A stretch of 64,000 nt of DNA from Excoecaria cochinchinensis (GCA_947683425.1 CANTUQ010000050.1:13384501-13448500), one strand, 5' to 3'; positions 24,001-36,886 are shown, numbered from the stretch's first letter. A program made the numbers and translations. The notes: generated from the sequence alone by a model not told the origin.

Positions 24001-25360
24001 TGGGCTGCCACAAAACTTGGGAAATTTAGAATCTTTGAGCTTAATTGTGGCAAATGGAACTGGCATAAATAAATTGCCCGACAGCATTTGCATTCTGAAA
24101 AATATTGATTGCTTGTTTGTGGGTGCTTGTGTAAATCTAAGTGTACTGCCACAAAACTTGGGAAATTTAGAATCTTTGCAGGCTATCATTGCACATGGAT
24201 CTGGCATAAATAAACTGCCCGACAGCATTTGCACCCTGAAAAATCTTGCGGTCTTAAATGTTCGTGGCTGTGTAAATCTATGTGGGCTGCCACAAAACCT
24301 GGGAAATTTAAAATCTTTGAAGGAGATTATTGCAAATGGAACTAGTATAAAAGAATTACCATTCTCCATCAATGATTTGAGGAAATTGAGAAGATTACTT
24401 CTTAAAAGATGTAAAGGTTTGAAGTTGCCTATGTGGACTGCAAATTCTTGCTTACAAGTATGTATGACGGGAAATTTTCCTAAGCTTGAAGAAGTTGATC
24501 TAAGTTTCTGCGAAATTTCAGAATTTCCGAGTAGTCTTTGCTCTGTAACATCACTGAAGAGTTTAGATCTAAGTGGAAATTATTTTGAGAGTATACCCAA
24601 ATACATCAAGCAACTTTCTAGGCTGCAAATACTGAAATTCAGAGGTTGCGAGAGACTAAAATATATACCGGGCATTATTGAAATATTTGATCTGTGGAGC
24701 CAAATGAAAGAGGTTGACTTTGGCAACTGCATCAATTTGGATGAGAGCCAAATTAATAAAATGATGGACTACATACTGACTCGGGTATGTGTCTTGTTTC
24801 CTGTAATTATTTTGTTAATTTTATTACTGTTATCATGAAGATGTTTAATGTATAGCATTATTTTCATGTTACAGTACAGGGTAGAAAGTTTCCGGATATT
24901 CACCCCAGGGCATGAATTGCCGCAAAGGTTGATGTATCAGAACAACAATGGATCTTCTTTGTCTTTCTTAGTCAAACTACTAGAGCATATGGATTCTTTT
25001 GGGTTTTATGTGTGCGCAGTGTTAGATCCCCAAATGTGTGAATTTTATTATGATGTAATTCATGTTGGATATGATGTGGATATCATAGATGAGTCAGGTC
25101 ACTGCACTTATTCTGGAAGACATGTTAACTTTTCACATGATGTTGCTGACGAGGCCTTTCGATCAACACGCATGTTGCTATGGCATCGCAAATTTTACAG
25201 CAAAGACCTTATTAAGGGCAATAAGTATACCATTGTCTTCAAATTCTATGCTGCAAAGACTGGATATTCAGTCACTGAAAAGGAACACTGCAGTTCTGAT
25301 GCCATAATTAAGTGCGGCGTCCATCCACTATTTGGTTTTGACGATGGGTTGATTGATTAA
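21046..25360 (+). CDS. TNL1: TIR-NB-ARC-LRR-C-JID immune receptor, five exons, intact
   Basis: Exons 21046-21527, 21661-22765, 22858-23157, 23264-24784 and 24875-25360, all with GT-AG introns; 1297 residues. Residues 14-155 are a TIR domain (FISFRGKD; NADase-type Glu at about residue 66 in LLEIIERS). NB-ARC has P-loop GPGGIGKTT (218-226), kinase-2 LIVLDDV (295-301), GSRVIVTSRD, GLPLAL (381-386), FLDIACFFKG and MHD (491-493). Exons 3-4 carry the LRRs (530-1136), including four nearly identical ~47-residue blocks. Exon 5 is a C-terminal jelly-roll domain (PGHELPQRL start). Predicted cytoplasmic/nuclear sensor that makes NAD-derived signals when activated; the ligand is unknown. A poly-Ser tract follows the start. 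A 5.1-kb transposon ends 145 bp upstream, so expression may differ from TNL3. Confidence 0.95.
23768..24355 (+). repeat. Internal ~141-bp LRR repeats of TNL1
   Basis: Four consecutive blocks, each encoding two LRRs of the form GINKLPDSICxLKNL...CVNLCGLPQNLGNLESL, are very similar at nucleotide level. They look like recent intragenic duplications. The same array occurs in TNL2 (47412-47995) and TNL3 (59450-60040). It suits slipped or unequal pairing. Confidence 0.85.
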
Positions 25361-28300
25361 AGAGAAAGGTACGTAGATGATGAACAACAAATTAAACAGC
25401 AAAATAAATTTATTAACACTACAGTTACTACTTCTTCATAACAGAATATAATCTTATGATTATTCAGATTTTCGGAGTATCATTGATCAGATAAACTGTC
25501 CGTATCTGGTAATGAAAAAATTTCCTTCTTGATGGTTGTTTCTTCTCTTGTGAGACTCAATTAGTATGTGCCAAAATTCTAGTAATGAAATGCATGGCAA
25601 AAATCAAACAGAAGAAGCTTTAACTTTTCTTTTTCTTCTTCTTTAATAATTTTCCTTGAACTGAATGTTCTTACTGATTTTGTGGATTCTCTTAGGAAAT
25701 TAATTAAAGTGATTTGAATGCAACAAAATAATAATAATAATAATAATTATTATTATTTTGTGACAATAAACAAAATTAGTTTGCACTGCTCAATGTTTGC
25801 AAATAAAAAGTTGATATATTTGTTGTTAATTCTTCAGCAACAGGTTCATTCACAGCCGGCCTGTGCAGAAGTTATATGGTAGAATGCTAACTGTTGATCT
25901 GCAAGGTTATGCTCAATTGTATATCTGCACTACTTCTTCCACTAAGTATCCTGGCATTGCATCTCTCATTAGAGCATTTGCCATAGTGATTGTATAACAA
26001 CTCTGATTAATTAAAAACCAGTAAGGTTGTTTTCTGGATACAACTTTCTGCAGAGTTAGTTCTTATATGTAATCCAGATCTTTCTGCAGGCATTATTCTA
26101 TCTTGTCTCGCCTAGTAGATTGGAAGAGTGTGAAGCTGGTAACTTTCTTTTCTTATTTCTCTGATAAAATCTACCAGTTGTGCTACTCTTTAAGTGCATA
26201 TTGACCAACTACTACTGTCAATGAAATTAAGTTATGGGAGGATGCAGAGACCTGTTAGCACCCCTTTTGTCAATGTTTTGTTCATGGTAAATTTAAAAAA
26301 CAAAATGTTGATGCCTTCAACTTAACTGTTAGCATGGAGATTATTCCTCCACTTTCACACTCCAGTAAATAGGAGGTTATTTCCTTGTTTCAAGGGTGGT
26401 TACTCCACCAAGATTGTATTTAAAATTGTTTGAATTGAATAGAAGTTTATGCAGAAAATTATTCCAGTTCTTGAGTACTTTAACTCAAGAGATTGCAGGT
26501 TCTCTCTTAACGAACCAGCACCATAGGTCAACAGATGAAATGTTCTTCCCAACATCTACCCCACGCTAAGTCTGATTCCGTTTTAAACCGTCCTATAACC
26601 AGATCCATAACAGGGGACCATAACAAGACCATTTAGATGAGTTCATGGACTCTAGCAAAACCAATTTTTTTGCTATACAGCATAAACATTTAACGCCACC
26701 CCAGTTGAAAACTGAGGAATGATTCAGACTGTTTTTTCTATCCTTGATATAATCGATTGTGTGGTAATCAGCGCTTTCTTGATGTTATAATTACTGGTTC
26801 TATCCATGACCACTTCTGTTATGAAATGGTTATTCAACTATTAGGCTATTAACTAATGACATATTACTTGTTCATATATAAAGATGAACTAACTATTACT
26901 AACTATTACATGTGTGTGTGAACCAAACATATGTTTTATTCTCATATGTACATTCCTTAATTGGTGATTTTCCTTTGTCAGTCATGTTCTGTTACGGACT
27001 TTGACAAACATGCTACTCGAGTTCTTGCACAGGTTGAGTTCTCATTCTCCAAATCAAAGAATGTTATCCTCTTTCTCAGATAGACTAAAAGTGCTGTCCT
27101 GTTTCCTAGACTGTGGATACACAATACTGGCTTTCTATTTGTGTTAATTTTGTGGGGAATGTATCAGTGCCTCTTCAGTTTGTGAGTGTGCCCTAGACGA
27201 TCCAGTTTGCACAAGGGAAGCTATCCATTGGTATGAATGTAGGTAAGGAGTCAGATCTTCACTGTTCCAGAGGGTTAGCCGTGCATTCTGAAATGCATCA
27301 TTGGATTTTTCATAGAGTGGGCAGGTGGACACATACCTGATTCAATAAATGTTTTTCATAGAACAAATTCGTATTTTCCATATTCTGAAACCTTAGTAGT
27401 TGATCATCTATAACTTCTGCAGGAACATTCTTATCTAGAGTTATGCAGTTACTCAAATCTAACCAGAGACAGAGTGCCTCATCTTGTGTTGATAATGAAT
27501 TGATCCATACAAACTTCAGAGACATAAATCGCTTGCATCTAAGTATTGTAGACGCAGTGGGAGCTCTGGCAAACATTGAAGTCTCTTTCACTCTCTTATC
27601 GTAATTAATTAGTATGAGCATGCATAGATGTTTGAGGTATGCTCTCAAAATCAACCTCAGTTTTCCATTCTTTCACGTACTTGCAACATATATACTGATT
27701 GGAATAAGTGCTAATGGAATTAAGTAAAGAGTTGGAAGAGCTATATATATATATATGCATCATCAGTAGCACTTCTAAGAACTTGTCTATATATCTCTAC
27801 TTGTTATGATAATTCTACTTTCTACTTAATGTTCCAATTTCTGTGCATTATCCACATCATCAACAGCGACAATTTTCTTATATTTTAGCTCTTCACTGCC
27901 ATTTGCGATCAATATTTGATCATTTGATTAATTTATTCGCATTTCTATTGAAGACGTTTTGGGCGATTACAGTCTTATCTATACAGAACAGTCAATTATG
28001 GCTCAATAGGTTCGTACCATTTGCGAGTGGCTTCGATTTTTTTCTAATGATGCATCCCCTGACACCATTATTCTTTTCTCAGAACACATTAGACCAAAGC
28101 CACAGGTAGCTGATAAAGGGTATTCATCGTAATTTTGAATGACAATCAAACGGAGCATGAATTTTAATGGCCATCAAAATAATGGATGTAATTATGTATG
28201 AAAAAACAGCTTAATTATAATTGAAATGTCTCTCATGTCAAGTTGCTGTTCTTATTATTATTATAATTTTATTTTTCTTTTATTACGAGAGAGAACCAAA

Positions 28301-28562
28301 ACAATTAATTATAACTTTAAATGTTACCGAAAGAAATTGAACTCATAAATCTTGCACTTTAAATCAAGCATTAGCCATGATACTTCAGAATGTGTTTTTC
28401 CTATATGGAAAATTGGAGTTCTGTGCAAAATTTACAATTTTGATTTTTTTAACCTTCAATAACTAGTGCCACTTTATTCTTATACTCGTCATTTTGAGAA
28501 TGATCCAAAATATAATGATATAGCTTTTCAATCATGAACAAGACCAACTGGGATTTGCTACT
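25361..28562. other. TNL1 3' flank with spliced remnants of an unrecognised gene
   Basis: Paralogous to 48997-51660. It includes 3'-UTR-like sequence and, near 25690-25760, an ATT/AAT microsatellite. Several short open segments are bordered by splice-like sites: 25845-25997 (phrases KLYGRMLTVDLQGYAQLY), 26092-26150 (LFYLVSPSRLEECEAG) and 26980-27032 plus 27109-27242 (TDFDKHATRVLAQ, then VDTQYWLSICVNF). In this copy the last has an in-frame TAG (27191-27193) that the other copy lacks. I do not recognise the family. It may be a third gene of the duplicated module, now dead, or chance. The rest shows nothing. Confidence 0.4.
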
Positions 28563-28888
28563 CTAGAACATTTTTCCAATACCATGAGTCCTTGAAACAG
28601 ATTCATCTACCTGCATTCTAAGCCAATTTCCCACCAATGAAGACATCTGATCAACTTTATCATACAATCCCAGGAGCCCACCAGTGTGTATGAAAAGGAC
28701 CCTCCTCCCTTCCCACTTCTTTGGATTTTCTGTCATTTCTTTTATCATTCCATATGCAGCTTTCCCACTACATACATGGATTACACAACTAAAGTTAAAA
28801 CTCAAGCATTTTTGGACATTAACAATGGATGAAGAAATTGAATCAAGGTGATCTTCGGATTTCATGTCAACTCTTGGACACGCAGTTG

Positions 28889-29223
28889 TAGGGTTGAGCA
28901 TGGTTTGGTTTTTGTTTATAACCGGACCAAACTGAAAACTGAATTTTTATAAAATTAATAAACTGAAACCGAAATGAATTTTAGTACTGACTGAAATTCT
29001 CTTTGATCTCTACCCGAAACCGATTAACAATTTGAAAATTTTTATTAGACAAAAACGATGCCATTTTAAAAATTTCGATCTTTTTTGGTTATTAACATAA
29101 CCAAAACGATAATTGAAATTTACATATTTTACTAGTTGAAACCAAATTGACTACCTGAATAACTGAATCAACTCAGTTAGTTTGGTTCAGTTTTTAGTTA
29201 AACTCGAACCGTGCTCACCGCTA
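28889..29223. mobile_element. hAT-like MITE in the last intron of the DCD2 pseudogene (copy A)
   Basis: Ends TAGGGTTGAGCA...TGCTCACCGCTA form an imperfect inverted repeat, and the interior is rich in AAACCGAAA/TTTCGGTTT-like motifs. The same insertion is present at 54077-54404, so it predates the duplication. The target repeats are no longer clear. Confidence 0.55.
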
Positions 29224-31640
29224 TCTGCAGATATTAAGACTCGTGTATGTTTGGCATAACAGGAACTAATGCACAAAAGTTGCCAAACTCAGCATGAAAA
29301 CAAATTTTCTGCTATTCAATTGTGCAACTCTCTCTTATATTCGACTCAAGTGCCTAAAATTGACTTTTAATCTGAGAGTGGACATGATCAATCATTCACC
29401 ATTTCTGCTGACTATATCAGATTAAAAGAAAGAGTTATGCTAACTTTCACGGATTGTGCTAATGTAAACTTTACCTGTAAACTGGATCTAGAACAACACC
29501 AGTAGCCACAGCAACTTCCTTAACGAACTGAAGCTCATCAGAAGTGCTCATTGCATATCCCAGACCTTTGGCCTGTAGGAAGGGGAAAATTCAAGTGATG
29601 AAATATAATTACATCATGTCCTATGCTTCACAATCAACAGCAAAAATATTCACGGAAACATTATTCTTTTGCTGAGGTATGCCAATGTATGTTGGACAAT
29701 TATAATCCAGCAAACCCTATGGCATAATCTAACACAAAGAAACTGCCACTCTGGCCATAATATTACTAGAAGAAACTAGAACATTCAATGAAAAGCAAAA
29801 GACTAGGATGTAAATATATGGTTTTCATGGTATCGGAATGTGATGATGTGTATATTCAACTGCATGGAAACTCTGTCTCTCCCTGCACCTTAGTCATGCT
29901 TTTCTGCTTTATGCCTCAGTCTGAAACATGCAAAGGAGTTAATGGGTGACAAAGAACTCACATTTTGTATGTTGACAATGTCATGTGAGTTAACACCTGT
30001 GCTGAGTCCCATCAGTTAGGCCTTGAACAAAGTTGTAAAAGTAATCGGGGTCATCACAAACAGAGAATGCATGAACCTGCAAAATGAGAACATGCAAAGG
30101 AGTTAATGGGTGCATAAGACACCAAAACTGAAACTCCAAAGAATAAAAAATGAAAACACATACTTTTGCCTTCAAAGTACCCAACCACGAACCTAGTGAC
30201 AAACCAGCAATTGTACCTCCACTGCAAATCAACAACGGAAAAAATATTAATTTATAATTGACCAGAAAAAAAAAAGGATCAGTTCTCTTGACAACAACCA
30301 CAACCGTAAAGATTACTGGTTGGTGATTCAAGCGGTTACTTGGATGGATGATCAATCATCCTTCCAGAATTTCTCGACTTTGGGCAACCTTTCTTGTATT
30401 CAGTCCTTTCCTCAATCTATTTCTATTTCTCCAGTATCATTTTTTGGAAAACAAACATCTTCTCATCATCATTAGGTTTTTTGTCAAAGGCCACTGAAAA
30501 ATGCATGTCTGCCGTGACTCGAGAAAAAAAAAAGTATGAAGCCTAAAATCCAATTATTCTATCATCTTTGATCTACATTTCAAAGAAGCATTTGTGGTAC
30601 TGTTCACAGTCAATGTTATTTGGCAATATTCAGGAATTAGGATCACTGTTTACGTGCCCTATCATGATAATGTTCATAGGCACTATTTGTAGAGCCTAGT
30701 TTACTTCTTTTCCTACATCAAGGGAATTTCCATTTGCTATAATATCATGTCGTCATACAAAAACCAAAACCAAGAAGAGGATGGAGAAAGAGAGAGAAAA
30801 AAACTGGACAAACAGACTGGAGAAAAACCTGCCACATGCTACACAATGTCGTCGAATTTTAATGTGCCACTGCTGGCTTGAACTTGCAACTCAATTTCCC
30901 TAATTGCCTCAATATAACCCCTTCATGGAATTTGCAAACATGAAATTAAATTAATAATACAATCATATGGAAAGACCCGATAATTAAAATAAACAGTCAA
31001 GTTAAATCGGGAAACTCTGATCATATGAGAATAGGAAACACAACTCAGTGCAATCTAGGAAGATTCATATGAAATCATACTAGATTCTGAAAAAAAAATT
31101 AAGCAAGAAAATGGAAGCAACTATGTATCACAAAATCTATTGGCTGACGCATGCATACTGTGCCTAGTCCTATGGTTTCAAAGCAAGGGACACCTCAGCC
31201 ACCTTGAAAGCACCTATGTAAATGTGCTTCGTCATGGGCTAAAAGCTGCTTCATGCCTACCTTACTTTAAGAAACATCAGCATAGTGGTTAGAAAGTATC
31301 TACAAGATTGATAACTATTTGCAAGTTTATGTAGAAATACAAAGTTTTCTGACAAATTTCAAACGGATGATGATATTGAATAAAGCATCACCAGTGTCCC
31401 AACAATGAAAATTTATCAATTCTTGTGGGTCAAGAACTAAGTCACAAACTTTAGATGGGATATCATATATGGTATAATATATTCACCATAACTCACCAGG
31501 TTCCTAGGGAATTTGATCCACCGACAGGAATAATATATCGCTTTCTCCCTTCCTTCACCAACTTTTCTTTTAATATATTACAAAGAACCTGATACCAAAC
31601 ATTGAAAATCAGGGGAACATGTGTTTTGAAGTATACATAT

Positions 31641-31641
<1 letters not shown>

Positions 31642-31676
<35 letters not shown>
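31642..31676. repeat. (GA)n microsatellite
   Basis: About 16 GA units in intron 3 of the DCD2 pseudogene, upstream of exon 4 on the minus strand. No function is inferred. Confidence 0.9.
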
Positions 31677-31677
<1 letters not shown>

Positions 31678-31772
31678 AAATCAGGGAATCATGTGTTTCG
31701 TGGATCTAATGGTTCTGTAATCAAAGACCAAAGTGTAAAGCACTTGGCAAACCTTGGAGATAAATATGACAA

Positions 31773-32793
31773 GGCAAAAAGTCCAATTTTGCCCCCAACG
31801 TTTCAGCTAAAGGGCATATTACACTCTATAGTTTGTAATGGGATAAATAAGCCCCCAACGTTATGAAAACAGTGCAATTTAATCCCTGCCGTCATCTGCT
31901 GTTAACTTTAACTAGAGAGATGTCAGTTGACCTATTACGTGGCAAAATGGAACACGTGGCAAGATTTTGTTGGCCAACGTGGAGCCTACGTGGAGGGCAT
32001 TTGAAACCCACCCTCCCTTCTTCCTCTTTTTCAAGCTTTAGCCAGCTCCACTAAAATCCTAACAACTCAAAGCTCAATCAATAATGGCATTTCTTCTTCG
32101 TCCCCGAATCCAATACCTAACCAGAAACCAACGTCATTTCTCCTCAATCTTCTCTTCAAAATCCGGAACTCCATTAACCTCCAAGGAAAAAACCAGAGCT
32201 GCTCTTTCTCTTCTTAAATCCAAGAACAATCCAGAAAAGATGGTGGAGATTTACCGAGAAGCTTCTTTTAACACCAGAAACCCACCTGGACCGGATCGCC
32301 TTCTCCGTAGCCATCAACAAACTCTCCAAATCCAATAATTTCTCCTACATTCAGCAGTTCCTCGACGATCTCCGGTCTTCCCGCCCAGACCTCCGCTCTT
32401 CCGAACGATTTGCTGCACACGCCATTGTTCTCTATGGCCAGGCTGGCATGATCGACAATGATATTCGTACTTTTACTGACAATCACACTGATGTGCGTAG
32501 TTCTTCTACTGGATCTGTTTAAGTGTTAAAAGGTGAGAAATTCTTAGAAGAGAGGGTGGGTTTCAAATGCCCTCCACGTGAGCTCCACGTTGGCCAACAG
32601 AATCTTGCCACATGTTCCATTTTGCCACGTAATAGGTCAACTGACGTTACTCTAGTCAAAGTTAACAGCAGATGACGGCAGGAATTAAATTGCACTGTTT
32701 TCATAACTTGGGGGCTTATTTGTCCCGTTACAAACTATAGGGTGTAATATGACCTTTGGCTGAAATGTAGGGGGCAAAATTGAACCTTTTGCC
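31773..32793. mobile_element. Pack-MULE carrying a PPR gene fragment, 1.0 kb
   Basis: Long terminal inverted repeats (~250 bp; left 31773-32025, right ~32540-32793) begin GGCAAAAAGTCC and end GAACCTTTTGCC. The 9-bp target repeat ATATGACAA lies at 31764-31772 and 32794-32802, the Mutator signature. The space between the TIRs is filled by a fragment of a host PPR gene and has no transposase, which defines a Pack-MULE. It sits in intron 3 of the DCD2 pseudogene. The TIRs differ at about one base in ten by eye, so it is not brand new. Confidence 0.9.
32084..32521 (+). pseudogene. Captured N-terminal fragment of a PPR336-like mitochondrial PPR protein
   Basis: The frame from ATG 32084 reads MAFLLRPRIQYLTRN, then LTSKEKTRAALSLLKS. 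It shifts at a run of T near 32269 (one extra T) and continues as LTPETHLDRIAFSVAINKL and ERFAAHAIVLYGQAGM, ending at TAA near 32519. This order matches the start of PPR336-type small pentatricopeptide proteins, including the Ser-rich mitochondrial presequence. Only about the first 140 codons were captured, before most of the PPR repeats. With the frameshift an 84-residue peptide would be made from the ATG. Any role would more likely be as RNA than protein. Confidence 0.85.
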
Positions 32794-33875
32794 ATATGAC
32801 AATTATGAAAAGTGTCTTTAAGATTAAAAATTGAGGACCCGAATAAGTAAATGTCAGCAGAACTTGGCACAATTGATAAATACAAAGCTAATGCATCAGT
32901 GCAATAGAGAATGCTATGAAAATAAAATTCCATAAGTTCAAAATTCCAGAGACTGCTCCAAAGCAATAAGTTTAAGAGCTCGAAATGCAGCTAAAAGAAA
33001 ACTGCAAAACCATAGATAAGATATGTAAAGATACAAAAGATGATGGTGAGAGCCAAAACAAACCACGCTCCCAATTTCTGCATATTCTTCTTTTGAAATA
33101 AGTTGAATATTGGCTCCAATTAGACGCTCAACCAATAGATTGCCCGTCAATCCAGGATCTTGGTCCACAAGAACCTGCATAAGTTCCAAAACATTTTCAG
33201 CAACAAAACAAGAGTAACAATAACAACATTTAAAAAAAAAAAAAAATTGGGGTGGGCTCAAGTACTAACCTTAGAAGTACGAAGAACAAGATAGCAATCA
33301 AGATTAAGATACTTAGCAGCAACAGCAGTAGCACGGCAATGGTTGCTCTGAATTCCACCAATGGTGATAATACAATCAGCACCATTAGCCACTGCATCAG
33401 CCATCAAAAACTCTAACTTTCTCACTTTATTACCACTCAATTGCGTACCGGAGAGATCATCGCGCTATATAAATATAAAAAAATGAAGTTAAGCTCATAA
33501 AAAACCCATCAAAAATTAAAATTGATGGGTGCCTTTGGGCAAATTGGGAAGATTCCAGCGGGGAATAGGTATCGGAAGATGACCCAGAGAGAATCGGTGA
33601 AGTGGAATGGGATTTAGATGAGAGGCCCAAGAAGGAAGAGTGTATGATTTGTGGGTTACAAATTCCACAGAGCTCTTGAATTTGTTGGTTTCTTCTTCCA
33701 ATTCCATGATCTGAGATGGAGAGAGACCAGAGAAAATTGGTCTAGTGAAGAGCGGAGAGTTCAAAGATGGTTTGGCCCTGAAGGAGCTCTTGCAGCTTAG
33801 TGGAGAAGGGAGAATGTTGAAGCACTTTGTTGTCTTCAGCATTGCTGATGGCATACGACACACTGCTACTGCCAT

Positions 33876-34239
33876 TATTATTATTATTATTATTTGACCC
33901 GAAATACAAATATAATTCAATTCATCCGTCTGTAAAACGTGATTCAAAATCACTCTATTCGTAAATAATCTATTTATAATCAATTTAATCAGTAAAATAA
34001 TTTTAATTTATTTATATTACTTGTCATTTTATAATTTTTTATAAAATATAAATATAAAAATAATTATTTTTACGAATTATATATATATAACTTTTAATGA
34101 TTTTTTTAAAAAATAATATTATAAAATTTGATTCGTTTATAACCTAATAGTTAAATTATAAGAATTTTCTTTTTTTTTATTAAAGGTCAAACCATATTTT
34201 TACATGAAAATTTTGAAAAAATTTTGGGGCATATAGCCC

Positions 34240-34282
<43 letters not shown>

Positions 34283-35430
34283 TTGTTAACTAGTACATGT
34301 ATGATGTGTTTAACAAGAGCCCACTTGAATTATGATTAATCTAATATGACTTGATGTATATATAATCAGAAAATTTTTATATATTTGTAATTCGATTAAT
34401 TTATAATTGAACTTTGTAATAACTCGACCCTTGCTCTCTATATAATATAATCCAAAATGAAATTTGTGCTCGAATATAAGAATTAGAATATTTAAGCCAT
34501 CAAATATAATTAATACTCCATCGGATGGAGTTATTTTCAAATTAATTGCATTTTTTAATAGATCAACCTATTCCAATTTCGTCAATATTTTTTCTTAAAA
34601 ACATGCCATGATCAATTAAAAAAATAGTTAAATTTTCAATTATTTAAATTACAGATAATTCCTATATCAATAATTTATTTATGTGTTAATAAAACGATTT
34701 TTACTATCAATTTTATTCTAATTCTTATATTGGAGTCCATCCGTTACTGAATATGTGTTATTTTTGTTATTTTTATTAGAATTAAAAAATACTAATTAGT
34801 CTTGAATTTAGAAAAAAATTGGTGATTCAATAAATATTGAGTAATTTAATGCAAAAAATGAATCTAATTGGTCAATTTTTATTGAAAATAAAAATTAAAT
34901 TGAAAATAAAAATTACATTGCATTAGAAATATAAAAATGACAGATAAATAAAATTGAAATTTTACTCAAAAGTAACATATAATAAAAAACGGTGGGAGTA
35001 ATTAATTTTTTAAAGTGCCAACTTATTTTCATTTAAGAATATTGCATGTCATTAAGGTAAAAATTCTTATATTTAAGTTAATTTGTACTCTGAATTATTA
35101 CGAATCGAGTCTAATTGAACTCATATGACAATGACTATTATCTATATAGTATATAAACTAGAATGGTAGCGTATATCGAGTCTAATTGTAACTATAGTAT
35201 CTAGTACTTATGATATCTTTTTGTTTCGCAATGGGACAATATTCCAGTATTAGATATTGGTATTAATATATTGAAAAGTTTTGAATTCGAGTTTTCATTT
35301 TCTCTTTCGCTTTATAAGGAAAAAAAAACTATAATATCTTATACAAAAATATATGATTTAATTGAAAACTTTCCAATCATTTCTTGATTGTTAACTCCGA
35401 AATTATTATCCATATCAAATATGTATATAT
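33876..35430. other. AT-rich intergenic region upstream of the DCD2 pseudogene
   Basis: From 34368 on it matches 1090-2330 apart from the insertion there. It contains a (TA)n run at 34242-34279 and an ATT repeat at 33876-33893. No gene or RNA is recognised. Confidence 0.6.
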
Positions 35431-35763
35431 ACCTCTTTACTTTGTACCTAAATTTTTGCATCCAAAACTTTAAAAGGTGTATTTTTAATTTTTTTTAAAA
35501 AAGATTTCGCAAAAAATTTCAATGAGCATCCATTTACTAATCCTCTAAAAATCTTTGCTCAAATTCAGAAAGATACTATTTTATTATTTATCAAAATATA
35601 TTTGTCCAAAACTCAAAAGGATACCATATATTTTTTGTCTAATTTTTTTTTGCCAAAAACTGTAAGGTGTACCCATTTGCTAATTCTCTAAAAATCTTTA
35701 CTCAAATTAAGAGAGATACTATTAATAAAAATATATTTGCCCAAAACTCAAAGGGGTACCATA

Positions 35764-36433
35764 TAGGGGTGAACATAGTCGGTTAATCGGTCCATGAGCT
35801 CCAGTCCATTAATATCGGTTTTTTGAAATTCCAGTCCATTAATCAGTCCATTACCATCGGTTAACCAGTCTATCGGTTTCGGATTTTCGGATCGGTTACC
35901 CAATATTTTTTTTAACCACTATAATTATAAATATATTTATAAATAAAATTAAAATATTCAAGTTACTTAAAAATTAAAATTTTTTCATTATAATATAACA
36001 TTATTGTTGTTAAAATAAAAATATTTGGTAAATATAAATAAATTTGTTTTTAAAATTAATATTTAATAAGTAAATATATTAATCGGTCCATAATCATTTT
36101 TAATTAGATAAATTGGTCTACTTACTAATAGCCAATTAAAAAAACTTAAAAACTTTAAAATAATTAGTATAATGAAAAAAAGTATATGATCACCTTTAAT
36201 CATAATAAATTATTATAAATTGTTAATAAATTAATAAAGTAACTAAAAATTCGGTTTCGGTTCGGTTAACCAGTCACATGAGTCAAAAACCATTAACCAG
36301 TCCATTAATATCGGTTTTTTCAAAACACTAATTATTAACCAGTACATAACAATCGGTTAACCAATCAATTGGTTCGATTTCAAATTTTTTTTTTGGTTAA
36401 CCGAGTCCATCGGTTTTTTTGCTTACCCCTATA
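35764..36433. mobile_element. hAT-type MITE, 670 bp
   Basis: Starts TAGGGGTGAACA and ends TTACCCCTATA. The 8-bp target repeat GTACCATA lies at 35756-35763 and 36434-36441, and the intact single site is seen at 2657 in the paralogous array. The interior repeats GGTTAACCAGTC- and CGGTTTCGG-like motifs near both ends. No ORF. Confidence 0.8.
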
Positions 36434-36886
36434 GTACCATATATTTTTTGCATAAATATTTTTTTCTCATAACTCCAAAAGGTACCCATTTACTTTATAT
36501 TTAAATTTTTTCACTCAATACTTTAAGGGTTACATTTTTACTATTTTTTTAAATATGTTCGCCAAAAACTCGAAAAAGTATCATTTTGCTATTTATCAAA
36601 ATATTTTTATTTAGAACTCTAAGAGCTACCATTTGTTTTTTTGACTAAATTCTTTTACCAAAAACTCTAAAAGGTATCTCTTTACTATTATTTTAAATAT
36701 TCTCGCTAACAACTCTAATTGGCATTCCTTTAATATCCCTACCCTCTAAATATTTTTGCACAAAAGTTATAGGGTACTCCTGTTACTATTCATCAAAATG
36801 TTTTTTTGTCAAAACTATTAGAGTTACTTGTTTGCTTTTTGTGTAATTTTTTTTTTTTATCAAAACTTTAAGGGATGTCCATTTAC

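Larger units (their letters stand above)
28563..33875 (-). pseudogene. DCD2: D-cysteine desulfhydrase 2-like gene, nine exons, disabled
   Basis: Exons on minus: ~33520-33875, 33270-33464, 33064-33174, 31497-31588, 30829-30920, 30164-30221, 29962-30076, 29475-29572, 28563-28767. The protein matches plant D-cysteine desulfhydrase 2 (mitochondrial; PLP-dependent, degrades D-cysteine to pyruvate, H2S and ammonia): PLP-lysine motif SGNKVRKLEFL, then GGIQSNHCRATA, PVGGSNSLGT, GSGGTIAGLSLGSW, and the C-terminal IHTGGLLGLYDK. Lesions: exon 1 ends in a stop after NLPKGTHQF with no usable donor and without the usual VWLK; exon 5 lost one base (FDDIV-stop; intact at 597-689); exon 7 gained one base after LTDG. 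Introns hold a MITE and a Pack-MULE. Most likely dead. Confidence 0.88.

Noticed and set aside
23605..24372. Long minus-strand ORFs opposite the LRR exons (also at 47742-48371 and 59280-60113)
   Set aside because: They mirror the repeated LRR codons on the other strand; no domain, and the sense frame explains the conservation.
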